64,000 nucleotides of DNA from Drosophila pseudoobscura (GCF_009870125.1 NC_046682.1:992001-1056000), one strand, 5' to 3'. Shown: positions 21,970-35,700, counted from the first letter of the stretch. The notes: generated by a model from the sequence alone, not told the origin. Translations and numbers: made by a program.

Positions 21970-23378
21970 GAGGTTTTAGTTTAATTTTTAAAATGTTTCC
22001 TATTTTCAAGTTCATAGAATATTGTTTAAAGTGACTTGTTATCTCTTGTTCAGTTTGGAATAATAAATATAAATTCTATAAGCTGCAAATCAGGTTCCCC
22101 ATTCCCCATTGACCTGTCTAGACCTGGCGGCTAGACTAGATCGATTTGGGTTTATTAAATCGATTTCAAACATTTTCTGCCATTTATAGCAATATTTGAG
22201 AGCTTATCCATTCAGATGAGGATATCCATTCTTATACGAAATCGTTCTCCATTTATTTGCTAATCGATGCACCAAATTTTGCCAAATCTCACGGATGAAT
22301 TGGGAACTTTGGAGGCCATTGTGCATTCGAAACGTGTAAAGGATTGAAACATTAAAGCAAACATTTTTTACCTCTACCTCTAGTTCTAATAAGGTAACCA
22401 GTCTAAACCATGTATATGGTATTATTGTGCGATTGTTCTTTGACTTAACTTTATATCCCAAGCAGTGCTGCCAGGTTTTCAGAGATTTGAAAAAAAAAAT
22501 GGTAAACGTATCTAAAAGGAAATGGAAAAGGATTAAGACCCCAAAATATACAATATTTGGTGGTATTAGTGATTTTGTTATACTAGCTATAACTTAAGTA
22601 GTTATGGATTATACACCTCAGCTTCCCGCTCTTGAATGTTGTAGTATTTGTCGTTTTTTGAAATAAAATTAAAATATTTTAATGGCAATTCGTAGTTTTG
22701 GCCAAAATTTAGTTTTAACTAGATTAATTTGACTGAACATCAGCATTTCACCAGGAGAAAAAGCATTTGAGTAGCAAATAGAGCAAGTGGTTCGAATGGG
22801 TTCTTTCTCCCCGCATCTTTGTAGGCCAGCACCTACATATGCCCGAAATTAAATAGTACTGTCGGTATTTTCCCATTTTAACAAATACATTTTATCGTAC
22901 GACTTTATACTATCAATGTCGGTGATATTACTATCTTCCAAAACTTCCCAAACTTCCCCCAATGACAAAGGAAAATACATTGAGTTTCTTAAGAACATCA
23001 AAATTATAGGCTACTCTTAAATTGAACACAACCAAAATCTTGCTCTTATGAACAAAGTTTCCATCATGAAATGAATAAAAAACCACTCCAATTTTTGTTG
23101 TTCAACAAAAAATCCAGAAAAGATTAAATTTTAGTTTAAAGCTAAAATAAGCTGAATTTGTTTTCATAATATACTAAACAGCCTATATAAGCTAATTGCA
23201 ATTTTTATAAGTCACCTTTTAAAAATGCTAGATCTAGTCTGAAATCTAGTCTAAACTATCAGCACTGGTTCCCAACCGTTTTAGTTCGAAATATAGAAAA
23301 TTCAATGTACAAACTTTTGAGATATCGAAGTTCAACTGTATATATAGCATATATATATAAGTATATAGTATGTAAATA
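21970..23378. other. No gene seen
   Basis: AT-rich DNA. CTAGACC/TCTAGACTAG-type motifs occur near 22115-22145 and 23225-23260, but no longer repeat can be built from them. Confidence 0.5.
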
Positions 23379-25012
23379 CACACGTCGGCATAAGTATTTT
23401 GACAAAGCTCTACGCAACGTTTAGCGTTGAATTTTGACGAATTGCTACGTGTTACAGCTCTCTTATCTGATTTACCGCTAACTACATGAATGCATAAAGT
23501 ATATTGCAAATTATCTTCGTAGTTGCATTTTGCGTTTTGTTAATATGCTTCTTATTCTCATTCGTAATCTGATCTTGGCTGGACAAAAGTATTTTGTCAG
23601 AACTTCAATTAATTTGCATTGATCTGCTGTTGATAGAAAGCGAAACCATTATTACGGATTATCTCAGTTTAGAGATTGTAAATGCTGATAAAAATTGTTT
23701 TCGTTCAATAATTTGTGAAATATGAGTAACCGAAGGGAATTCAGTGAATCTCTTACAAATGAAATAATAGTGAAGTTCAACTCTGGTATTTCAGTGCAAA
23801 ATATCAGTAGATTATAGTATATTTCACGTCAGACAAACTGCTATAAAAAAACAAATTTAAAAAAACCAACACTGCTAAAATCGCTACACGTTGTGGCAGA
23901 CCACGAAAGAAAACTGCCAAGGTAGACACTTTTAGTTTGCGGCAATTTAAGCAGGATGTCTTGAAAACTCCTCGATCGGTTGCCAATGACTTGAAGGAAA
24001 CAGGAAATTTTGATGTCAGCGAACGGACAATACGTAGAGGTCTTAAGGAAACTGATTTTTGAACATATATTATCAGAGCTTTAGTGCAAATAACACAGCG
24101 CAATAATTTAAAGCGCCTTGAGTTTGCCAAAAAATTAATCGGCAAATAATTTTAATTTTGGAAAAATTTTTTATGGAGCGATGCCAGTGCTTTTCAGTTT
24201 CACGGCTCAAAAAAAAATTGTTTTCGTAAGAAACCTAAAAGAACGTCGCAAAAAAGTGGCACCTATATGTGTAAGATCGGTCCATGGAGGTGGGACGAAT
24301 GTTGTATGGATACGTCGCCTACAACGGCTCGCGAAATTTAGTTCCTGTTGATGGTAGCATGAATAAAGACAAATATTTGGAAGTGCTAAACATTCACGCT
24401 TTCTCCTCTGGAGATAATTTTATTGGGGAGTCCTTTACCTTTAAACAGGACAATGCCCCGTGTCATAAAGCTAAAGTCGTTACCCAATTCTTGAAGGACA
24501 TTGGGGTTAATACTTTGGACTAGCCGCCCCAGAGCAAAGACTTAAACATTATCTAGAATCTCTGGTCTTCTATAAAAAGAAACCGGACTCCAAATTTGAC
24601 AAGGAACCGTAAGAATATAATCTGAGAGGTGAAATCACTCTGGAGAGAAATTCTGCTGGCTTATATCCACAGCTTAGTAGAGTCAGTTCCGAGACGTCTG
24701 CAAAAGGTGATAGAGGCAAAGGGAGGATATATATTTTACTGATTCATCATATAAAGTTAGTTCGTTCCATTAGTTTTTTTTTTTTTTTTACATTTTATAA
24801 AATGTCAAAATACTTATGCCACCGTCTGTTTGGGAATAATTAATTTTCATTTCACAATAAACCCACTTATCATACTTTTTTTACATATTGTTAATAGCTT
24901 AATATAATACCTATCTACGATAAATAAATATAGTTTCTACTTTGAAAAAATAAGAAGTTACAACCGAATATGTTGTGCATAATTTTTGTCAAAATACTTA
25001 TGCCGATGTGTG
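23379..25012 (+). mobile_element. Full-length but inactive Tc1-like (DD34E) transposon
   Basis: Terminal repeats CGTCGGCATAAGTATTTTGA (23383) and its reverse at 24989-25007 lie inside flanking TA dinucleotides (23377-23378, 25013-25014), giving 1634 bp, normal for Tc1. A secondary copy of the motif is at 24803. The transposase reads from about 23722 (MSNRREFSES), then GRPRKKTAKVDTFSLRQFKQ, SERTIRRGLKETDF, WSDASAFQFHG (first Asp), GYVAYNGSRNLVPVDGSMNK, and FKQDNAPCHKAKVVTQFL (second Asp), ending in SKDLNII-stop-NLW where the catalytic Glu codon has become TAG. There are several further stops and shifts before and after. Confidence 0.9.
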
Positions 25013-25244
25013 TATATACAAACTGCTTAGAGAATATCATAAGGTGTAGGCACGTGTGTCTTGGCACAACAGTTACACAGGTTTATGGAAGGCCTCTGCC
25101 ATCTTTGTTCTATTTATCTTAATTGTTCGCGAGCGATACTGATAAGACGATTAATTATCCGAATTATCTGTATAATTCCTATGTGCTACAGTGGATAACA
25201 TTAATATTTGGGTTTTTTTTTCTAACTTCAAGCGCGAATAAAAT

Positions 25245-25600
25245 GTAAAAAACTTTTTGGTGGAAAGTTGTGAGTTGCTGCTGCCACCGCAACTCTACAT
25301 TTATACCCGATACATAGTCAGTGAGGATCTTCTCCACCAGACGACTCAAATATTGAACGACACGTCAAGGGAGCGGAAGGGGGCGTGTCAGGGGTTTGAA
25401 ATACACTTGTCAGCGACATATTACAGAAGTCTGGATACAAAATGTCGTTGCTCAAGCTCTTATAGTCTCTGAGCACTATGCGCTCATAGGGACGGACGGA
25501 CGAACAGACAGACATGGCTCAATCGACTCGGCTATTGATGCTGCCCAAGAATATTTATACTTTATGGGGTATCGGGTAAACGATAATTTTCAAATTGTAG
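25245..25600 (+). repeat. Deleted copy of the abundant interspersed repeat
   Basis: It has the left end (GTTGTGAGTTGCTGCTGCC, then TATACCCGATACATAGTCAG) and the right end (ATGGCTCAATCGACTCGGCT, TTTATGGGGTATCGGGTAA) of the 28256-29344 repeat, with most of the middle missing. Confidence 0.78.
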
Positions 25601-25639
25601 AATAAAGCTTGCAGTATTACCTTATCATAAAGGTATACA

Positions 25640-26060
25640 TATTTAAATCTTTATTTAAAATTAAAAGAAAATATAATTCAACAAAATAAAGCTGGGCGTT
25701 TCCATGACTTTTGGTCAGTGTCCTGATACAACTTGAACGTGTTGGCAATGCCCATTTTCTCCACCAACTGCTTAAAATTGTCTTTAAAAATTATCCATTA
25801 TCCCATCAATGAAAACAAGATTTCCTACTCCTTTTGTGGAAATGCAGCCCCAAATCATGACACTACCCTCTCCGTGATTCACTGTTGGTCTTAAGTGATT
25901 CTTCTGCAGCTCAGTATTTGGTTTCCGCTAAGCCATTGTCTTGCTGCCACTGCCATAACGGTTAGCCTTGCTTTCTGTTAGGAATATTACATTATCCCAC
26001 CAGCTGTGGTCCGTTTTGGAGTAGTCCTGGCAGCCATAGGGCTGTGGATTTTTTTAAAAA
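25640..26060 (-). mobile_element. Tc1-like transposase remnant
   Basis: The minus strand reads KPNTELQKNHLRPTVNHGEG, SVMIWGCISTKGVGNLVFID and VEKMGIANTFKLYQD. These are the middle part of a Tc1-family transposase that differs from the 23379-25012 element. Stops and shifts are present. I could not define terminal repeats. Confidence 0.72.
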
Positions 26061-26364
26061 GTATCTCAGATCTACTTACATTACAAGTCATAAGGGGAGG
26101 GACAAGAAACAAGAAACTCATTGATTTGCTTAGCCTTTGGATCAGTGATCGTATTTATTCCCGTATTTATTCGTATTTACATGAAAGATGGTTAAATGTT
26201 TTTTTTTTTTCGTTCGTTTAGGCACAGTTTCCTTATTATATTCAGGTGAATATACACGAAAGCCAACTTAAAAGTAACAAATTGAGCTCTGGATCTATGT
26301 ATTAAGATTGTAATTAAAACGAATAGATGAAAAGAATCGCAATCGGAAGCAAAAGGATAGAGTC

Positions 26365-26425
26365 ATGTCATCAGTGAACTATGGGTACCGCATTAAAGTT
26401 AAAAAGCGAGCCAACACAGGAAGAG
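26365..26425 (+). other. Possible alternative first coding exon of the seven-pass gene
   Basis: ATG 26365 opens MSSVNYGYRIKVKKRANTGR and ends at a strong donor (GAG|GTAAGT at 26425). Joined to the acceptor at 26490 (TTATTTTTAG) the frame stays open through 26491-26741 into the main start at 26742, adding 104 residues before it (20 from this exon, one across the junction, 83 from 26494-26741). It may equally be a 5' UTR exon whose frame happens to be open. Confidence 0.4.
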
Positions 26426-26741
26426 GTAAGTACTGATTGCAGTTAAATTTGACACATTCTATAATCGGAATTGGCCTTACTTATTTTTAGGCCATCAAGC
26501 GGTTTTCACAACGGATCACAAGCTTTCAAGGGAAAATTATAAGATGTTGAGTTCCACATGTGATTCAAGTCATCTGGGAAGCAGGTTCGCATCAGTATTA
26601 TCAAGCGTTCTGATCCCGCAGACACCCGCATCTTCAAGGATCTGTGCTAATAGAAATGGCTACCACTTTCCGTGTCGTGTGAGCAGGAAAAGAATCGAAG
26701 GACCTTTGAGCATCATTCTCTTCGATTTGCTGGCTCTAATT

Positions 26742-29700
26742 ATGCTTCAACGCCACCGTTTCTTTATGTTGATTATGCTGCTAATAGCCTCACATCATAT
26801 TTGCTTATCGCATTCGCTGCTAGTGGAGGAACCGAAGCTGACATCCACTGATGAGTCGTCCAGAAACAATACAATTTCCCGGGCAAAGCCAGTTGGACAC
26901 GGACACGGAGGCAACGGCAGCTCGACTGGCATTGGAGAAAGCCATGCAATTTCTGGTTCCTCTCCAGTTGCGGCCAGCGGTTATTTGGAAAAATTGGATA
27001 ATTTTGAGCGTAGTGTGGCCGCCGTTCTAATAAAGGTCGCTTACGGCACAACATCTACAACGAAACGGAGCATACCAGACAATAGCTATGCTTCAGGCCT
27101 AACTACAGTTGCTACACCACTCCTGACGACCCAGAGGTACGACATAAATAGCTATTACTATAGCTATAGCAGCTGTATTATTAAATATTGCATATGGATG
27201 TCTGGTTCATGAGTGATCAAGTGAACAATTTAGCAACAGAGCTTGTTCACTAAAGCGATCACTCTTTACCCAACTCCCAACAATCGATTTATATAAGGTT
27301 CTAGATGAATGACAAAAATTATAATTAACAATGTTTAAAATGAATTGAGGGAATTCAAATCTTCGCCGAAAGAGTGAATGAGCGCACGAAAGACTCATAC
27401 TCATTACATTTCAACGAAGATGCATGAATTGAATGAGTGAGGGGTGGTTGTCGAATTCATTCTTATGCACTCATTTTTTGTACTCAAAGAGTATAGGGGT
27501 AGAAAATGTATATGTGTAACGCTCAGAAGAAAGCGTTTGGGACCACATAGCCGACCAGCGTCAATAGCCGAGTCGATTGAGCTGTGTCTGTCTGTCCGTT
27601 TTGTTTGACGCCTAGTTCCCAGTGGCTAGAAAAGCTGGAGCAACGAAATGTTGTATCTAGGCTCCTGTGATAAAACACTAAAATAAGTTTGCTTCAAAAT
27701 GTATGCCACGCCCTCTTCCGCCCCCACAAAGGACGAAAATCTGTGGCATCACGCCGTTCACGTCGCCTACGCATTTTCTGTATCTCTCTCAGACACTCTT
27801 TGCGTGCATTATGTGCGCCCTCTGGCGGAGGATACTGACTGCGTATCGAGTATAAATGTAATGTCGTGGCCGTAGCAACGACTCACAACGTTTCCCCTCT
27901 TTTATATAATAGAGAGATAATACAACGCAATAGCAAAGTTTAAATATGTTCGTGAGCTGTCACGGTGGCAGGGGGCAAAATCAGTGAAGTGTATCCCAAT
28001 AAAATTGACCTCATTAACCGATTCGTTAATTAGCGCCAAAAGCATAACTTTTCTACAATCATGTACAATCCAAGTTTCGTGAAGTTGCTTTTTCTGTTGT
28101 CCCACGTCCGTTAAGGCTCAAGCGTTTCAGAATACGCTCAGCCGTCTTGGGAAAATTGGTAATTTTTACTTAACGCATTTACCGAAATTTCTTATAAAAT
28201 TGTTTATAGAGGACTTATCCAAATTTGAAGCTAAAAGCACGGGACTGTAATTTAAAAAACGAGGGGGAACGTTGTGAGATGCTGCGTACACCGCAACTCT
28301 ACAGTTATACCCGATACTAAGTCAGTATGGCTCTCCTCCGTCAGACGCCGCTAATATTAAACGACACGACAAAGAGTGCGAGAGAGACAGAGAATCAGTC
28401 TGAGCGTGACGTCGGGCGCTGCGTAGCCACTGCAAATTGATTTGTTCCTGTTGGCTATAAAAATTATCTGATCTGATCCAGACTCAGCAATCTGATAGAT
28501 ATGGTCAATATCTATGATTCTGCGTTTTTAGTTTTCTCGAATCTGCAATATTGTGGATGCAACAGATTCTCGTCCTTTGTGGGGGCGGAAGGGGCTGGCG
28601 CGAAATTTTGAGATATACGTTTTATAGTGAGATCTAACAGGAGTGCGGCAACCAAATTTAGTTGCTCTAGCCTTAATAGTCTCTGAGATTTGTGGTTGCC
28701 CCAGATTTTCGTCCTTTGCGGGGGCGGAAGGGAGTGCGGCGAAATTTTCACACAAAACGGTCAAGGTCCGATATCACAGGAGTGTGGATACCAAATTTGG
28801 TTGCTCTAGCTCTTATGGTTTCTGAGATCCTTGAACTCATATTTTGCAATTGGCAAAACCGAACATGAATCCCGTGTGTTAGAGTGAGACAGAGCGAGAA
28901 AGAGTGAAATTGTTTTCGTGATTCTGGCTATAATAATTATACGATCTGGTTCAGATTTTGCACTCTGTAAGATATAGTCATCTTCTACGGTTCTGCGTTT
29001 TTAGTTTTCTCGTATCGTCGAAATTGTGGATGCCACAGATTTTCGCCCTTTGTGGGGGCGGAAGTGGGCGGGGCAAAGTTTTGAAATATTTTTGTAGCAG
29101 TGACATATCACAGAAGTCTGGATCCAAAACATCGTTGCTCTAGCTCTTATAGTCTTTGAGCACTAGGCGCTGAAGGGGACGGACAGACGGACAGACAGAC
29201 ATGGCTCAATCGACTCGGCTATTGATGCTGATCAAGAATATATATACTTTATGGGGTCGGAAACGATTCCTTCTGGACGTTACACACATCCACTTTTACC
29301 ACAAATCTAATATACCCCAATACTCATTTTGAGTATCGGGTATAAAAACAATAAAATTGTTTCCCGACCGACTTATTATTGCGCGGACATCCTCACATTA
29401 TTTTTTAAACAGGAAAACACTGATGAATGGTTTTTTGTCCTCCAAAAAGTTGTTAGAATTGTCATTCACTGTCAATCAAGTCGCGACTGTTAAACTTCAA
29501 TCTGTTTAGTGCAGTATGTCAGGAAATAGGAGCAGATCATCAGTCACTCTTGTTTCATACAGAAGTACGATGGCTTTCTCGTGGAAAAGTGCTTTCTCGG
29601 ATTTATGAGCCACTAAAAAAAGACCCAGACGTTTTAAGAGGCACAGGGTTTGGATCTTGCTTTTGCGTTTTAAACGAGAACTGGATAGTACAACTTGCAT

Positions 29701-32700
29701 ATCTTGCCTACATACTCGCTCATTTATTTAAATGAGCTCATTTGAGATCAACAGAAAAATGCAAGGCACAAATTCTAGTATTTAAATGTCTTCGGACAAA
29801 ACTGAAAGCTTTCGCGCTAAGTTGAGGTTATGGATCAGCTACACTTTCAATGGAAATAATAAAATGTTTCCAAATGCTAGGGCTACTGATTCAGAAATAA
29901 AAGTGCTGGCTTTGATAGTGAACCACTTTTAGCTAATAGCAGGAAAGCAACCTATGGACTGGGTACGAAGTCCATAACATTTGGACAATCCTTGGACTCT
30001 TACCGAAAAAGCAATAGGAATAATCATCGGGTTAAAAACTGATGGGACTTAAAACTTAAAGCTTTCAAACTATAGCTGGCATTTCGAATTTAAAAAAAAT
30101 TTCTCACTAAACATCTTTTCGTATAAGGTATATTGATTTAAGTGAAAATAATTATTAAATAAACATGGCTTTTTTCTTTGGTGTACCTCTAAAGCTAGGT
30201 ACACACGATGCAAACAATTTGCAGCAAGTTAAAAATAATTTGCAGCAAAAGTTTTCAAAAATGTTCACACCAATACAAATATTGCAAATTTCTTTCTTCA
30301 ATCAATTTTTTTTTTGCATGCAAACTTTTGCTTGGCTATTTCATGCAATTTATTGCGTTAATGTCTACACGTGTTTTCATTTTCTGTTTGCAGTTCTTGC
30401 AAGGGACACTCATTTGCAAGTTCTGTTGTTTTGAGAAAGTCAAGGAATAACGACGTGTTTATATTATGCCGGCACAAAAATCGCGAGTTGCTGCTGTTGC
30501 TATATTAGCAGTTTTAATAAAACGTAAAAAAGTGAGAAGATTAGAGTCTGCAAAAAAAAGAAAGTGTTGGGTGAAAAAGTGGATTTCCAAAAGAGATGAA
30601 AAAGGAGTGCATCAGAACCTTTTACAAGAGCTACAAAATGGCGATGAAAGAAACTATTACAATTTTTTTCGCATGTCAGTCAGTGAATTCAATTTTTTAT
30701 TAGAAAAAGTAAAAAACTGCATAACTAAACAAGACACCGTAATGCGTCCTGCGATTCCACCAAATGAGCGATTAGCCCTGACATTGCGTTTTTAAGCCAC
30801 GGGTATGTATTAAATATAATTAAAATTTTTATGAACTCCGAATGGAACATTCGACAATGAAGTTGATGGAGAAGTGGTAACAGGTACTTGTCGTAACGAT
30901 CTGACGTTAGAAGGAAACTGCATACCAATTCAAAGAAATACGCAAAACTCTACTGAAGCAAAAGATATACGTGAAGAATTTAAAAATTTGTTTGTTTCGC
31001 CTGATGGTGAAGTGTCATGGCAATATAAACATATATAAAATAAGTAATTACTACGATATGTTCAATAAATTGTACTACTTACCAAATTTTGAATTTTATA
31101 ATTATTTCCGTCGTCATTTTTATTAAATTTAAGCGCCTTGAAAAACTCCCATTTGCTGGTATAGTTGTCCGATGTACCCTGGCCACTCTTTTTTTGCTTC
31201 ACTGTGCGCACCTCTTGCAAAAATTGAGTGCGCAAATTATGAATTTTTGTTTTTATTTCATCACTTTTGTCTAATTTTTCAGCAATTTCGCGATAAGCAT
31301 TTTGCTTTTTATTCTTATTTGTATAGTCTGCTGACGAGACATCCCATAAAACAGAATTATTCTCGTACAATTCAATAATTTGTATCGTTTTCTCGTGATC
31401 CCAAATGTTGCTCTTCTTGCTGCAATATTGCGACTGAAAGCAAACAGCACATGCAAACAAGCAAGCAACTGACGCAACCAAGTTAACGGTAAAATTCTGT
31501 ATACAGACGACAAGCTAAAATAGTTGCTGCAAACAGTTATTGCGAATTTTTTGTTTTCAGCAAAATGTTTGCACTCGTGTTCAAACGTGCAAATTTGATT
31601 GCAGCAATCAACTTGCTGCAAATTGTTTGCATCGTTTGTACCTAGCTTAAACTTTCTTGATTTGAAGGTGTACGTCGAACAAAAAAATTTTGCGGACCAC
31701 TACTATATACACTCCCCGACACTTGAATACGACATACTAAAATGTACATTTTAGGCACCAATATTTTCGGGCACAAGCCAAAGAGAATAGAGATTTGAGG
31801 AAAATTCAAATTCACCGTTTTCTTTGGCTTGTGCCCGAAAATATTGGTGCCTAAAGTGTACAATTTAGTATGTCGTATTCAAATGTCGGGGAGTGTATGT
31901 ACATGGGTGGTATTTCGAGCCTGATCTACATTTCTTTCACAATCTCTATATTTATCACAGATATCATTCGATTCATCAGCAACAGAGCACAAGTGGTCGT
32001 CAAAGAAACTACGAGCTAGACTTGGAGAGAGATCATGCACTTCCCACCTCTGCGCCCAATGCTGACATATTGAAAAGTAACAATAATCCCACTTACCCCA
32101 ATCCAAATCGTCACCACTCGCATGACAGAGATCGTCACCGTCACACAATGCAGTATAATTCCACACCAGTGCCGTCAAGTGAGTATTGTTTCTTTTCGTG
32201 CAATATGTATATATGTAGATAATAGTATATCATATGCCAGTGCATTTGAACTTACCCACAATAAATATACTTACAGTACCTAACCTATTGAAAAAGACAA
32301 ATGGAGCTCAGTCCCCGACAATACCAATGTATCCAGGCGATATTCCACTATACTCGCCGCCGTCTCGAACTTTTTTTACGCCACCACTACCACGGGAATA
32401 TCAAAACCCGTTTGCGGACAAGCCAACATTACGCGGCTCAAATAATGAGGGCCAAATTGCCATTAATAGACGACCCATTCCACCTCCCAGCCTGATGCCC
32501 AGCCAGGACAGGATACCCATTCGACCCCCTGATTTGGGGAGCACCAGCAACGAGGCCAACGGCATTTTGATAGCAAATGTAAGTTATGATAATGGTGTGG
32601 AGAGCAAGAGTCCTGTTGTGTCCACAAGCACACAAGATGCAGTGTTCGATACGGTCGGACTTGATCGCAAAAAAGCTCTTAATACACCGGCCCGCCAGCC

Positions 32701-35700
32701 CGCCAGCAACGAAGATTATTTGAGTGAACAGATTGGTTCAAAGAGACAAGGTGCACAGAACGTGGATTACAGTGGCCCTAATAAGAAGCAGGAGGTGCTG
32801 CCAAATATAAGACGCATTCTCGGATCAAATGGTAAAAAAAGTGACATTCCAGCAGTTCTATTGAAGCAGGTAACTCCGAGACCGGTCACCAGCATCCATC
32901 ACCCACCGTCCTCTCCAATTGTTCTGATCGAAAACTCTTCGGCAAACGAAGACAATGCCGAAGACAATGCCTCTGCCAGTCCAAACATCAACCAAAGCAA
33001 ACATTTGTCAGGTCAGCTTGACTTCTACGATAACTCAAACCAGTCCACAGTGACCACATCGGCTGCTGCAGCTGCTATTGGAGATGTAGCCGCTACATCG
33101 TTCTCATACGCAACCACAAACGCTGGCCAATCTGGGCAAATGACAAGCAGGACGACTACTACATTTGCTTCGACTATTCAGGGCCAGGGTCAGGGTCCAA
33201 GCGGCGGGGCTCGCGACGAGGCTGCTTCTGCGGCAGCGGCATCAGCACACACCACCTGGACTTGGGCCTGGAACATACATATATACCTGTCGGTGGTACT
33301 TTTCACAATATTATCAGTGTACTCGCTCTACAAACTTCTCACTTATAATAAGCTAACACATCTTTTCGCACAGTCGTATTTTGTTTGCATTCATCTCATA
33401 CTAATAACGATTTGCATAATGCGGATATTTTTCCTCTGTTATGATGCGTACAATATCCATGGAACCTTTAATATATTTGTCGCAGAGCTCCTTCTGAATC
33501 TACCTTCCACATTTTTAACAGTTGCCTTTTCTGTGCTCATTTTATTCCTCTTTCTGAAGTCGTTGAATCATAAGAACAATCGTTACTCGGCTTTGATAAG
33601 ACCCCTCACCGTCGTCGTGGGCTGCGGCGTTCACATTGTACTCTGCATTACGCTGCACTACGTCGAATCGTATACGCTGAAGAACCATCACTTGTACTTC
33701 CAGCAACAGCAGCAACAGCAGTACTTTCGACGTCAGCATTATCAGCAAAGTCAAATTTCTCCGACAATCTCATCATCGGCAAGTCTGGCAAGTCCACCTC
33801 CACCGCCACGCGTCCTAACGCTCATCTGTCAGATTATCTACATATTCATATGCCTCAGTCTGGGTTTTCTGTATCTCTACTTATATCGAATACTGAAGCG
33901 CATCTTGCGCAGCAAGTCCCAGAACTATATACATGGCTATCAGAATCTATCGTACGCTATACACATCACTATTGCCACGGCACTACTGTTTGTGCTACTG
34001 GCTGCTCTGCAGATATTTGGAGCCATTTGCATTTCGTCTTCGCGTCAAGCGAATATAGTCGAGGTGGATTGGTTACAATGGGGATACCAGTTCTCCCTGC
34101 GACTTATAGAGATTGCGATAATAACCCTAATATCGTGGGTGACTGGCCTGAAGACTAGTATCGATCCAAATTCACCAAACGTTCCAGCTGGCCTAAATGG
34201 GGACGTGCGCATCGTTGGCCCCGTGGTTTCCATGGGTGCGTATGGCCAAACTGGCGGCGGTAGCGCTGGCAATGCAGTTAGGGAAAAGCATGGTGGAAAC
34301 GGCGGCCACAACTCAAATGTTACAAACTTCTTTTTACCCTGTACATCGAGCTCCAGTCAGGAGCAGTTTGAAACTGATTATCCGGCCATTTGCAATGCCA
34401 ACACAAATCTCCACACATATACCATGCGGACGGGAAAACTCATATACGATGACAGCTATGCTCTCAATCCTATAGGGCCCAATGCTGCATCCCCGAGTGG
34501 GCGCAACTGCGAGTACCAGTTGCAGGAGCCGATGTACCAGAGGCCGTATGATACCGGATCAATTAGAAGCGCTGTTAACCATAATATAGCAGAGTATGGA
34601 TCCCAAAGTGCACAAAACTATCATCAACAGCAGAATCAGCACCAGCATCAACATCACATGCGAGTTCATGAACAGACCACTTACATGAGTACGGACTATA
34701 TGACTGATGCTACAACAGATCATTATGAAAACCCAAACTTTGATTTACGTACGAGCTCATCAGTTGTAGGGGTGGAAAATATCCAAAGACTAGACCAAAA
34801 TGTTGTTAATTCTAAGCCTGGTTCTGGGTCTGGTTCGGGCTCTTCACAACAACAAATTTTGTTATTACAAAGCGACACATGTTACTCGGAACCACTTGAG
34901 GAGAATAACTCTAGATTTGAATTCAACAACTTCGAACGTCCCGTGTTTAAAGAGAAATCTGTAAACAATGTCCAACTGCAACCCAACATTGAGTGCTGGC
35001 CGGAGCGTGATCATGACCGGCTCAAGATAGCTAAAAGTCGGGAAAGAAAACTGAATGCATCGCTCGAACGTAACGGCTTTGAGAATACCGAGCGTCGAAG
35101 TTCCAACTCAACAAACTCCTGCTCGTCATCGAATGGTGGGGGCGGGCGTTATGCCAGCTATAATTCATATGAGCGTGGATTTTTCAACGGTGTGCGCAAA
35201 AGCGGTACCTTGAACAGTATTGTTAACGGAGGCATGACATTAGGAGGGCCTACGCCAAGTCGAGCTATGGCTGTGCCATTATCTTCTGTTGGTGGCCAGC
35301 GAATGATAGCTAACGGAGTACAGACTTTAGCTCTCTCAGAGAGAGCCCACTATTACCAGAGAAGTAAGCGCTCCTCCAACGGAAGGTCATTACAAGCTGG
35401 TACAGACTTAACACCATTTCAAGCTGATCCGATAAATGGTATTCCTCTTAAGGAACATCAGCTTCAGCAGCTACCGTACGATCGTAATTCCGAAGAAGAA
35501 GATGAGGAAGAGGACGACATGACATCGGGAAGCAATGTGGAGTGCACAAACTTAATTAGCAACGAGAATGGTTTGGCCATTTCGGGCGAAATCAACACTC
35601 AAAACTCAATTGGCAATAACAAATCGCAAGCTGCACTGGCTGCAATCGCAAAAAATCGTATCCATGACCCACAGTCGCAACACCCACATTCACATCAAAA

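Larger units (their letters stand above)
30192..31648. mobile_element. PIF/Harbinger-type DNA transposon, internally deleted
   Basis: Terminal inverted repeats of 39 bp with one mismatch lie at 30192-30230 and 31610-31648 (AAGCTAGGTACA...GCAGCAAGTT). Between them are two convergent coding regions, the normal layout for this superfamily: a broken HARBI1-like transposase on the plus strand and a MADF-domain protein on the minus strand. The target-site duplication (TWA expected) is not clear. It sits in the first intron of the seven-pass gene. Confidence 0.87.

Noticed and set aside
28512..28825. Open frames on both strands in the repeat at 28.5 kb
   Set aside because: They recur with the repeat units, have no start or family match and differ between copies; non-coding.
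31893..32222. A 109-codon frame suggesting a separate small gene
   Set aside because: The part 31961-32178 is exon 2 of the seven-pass gene, joined in phase on both sides; the rest is intron.
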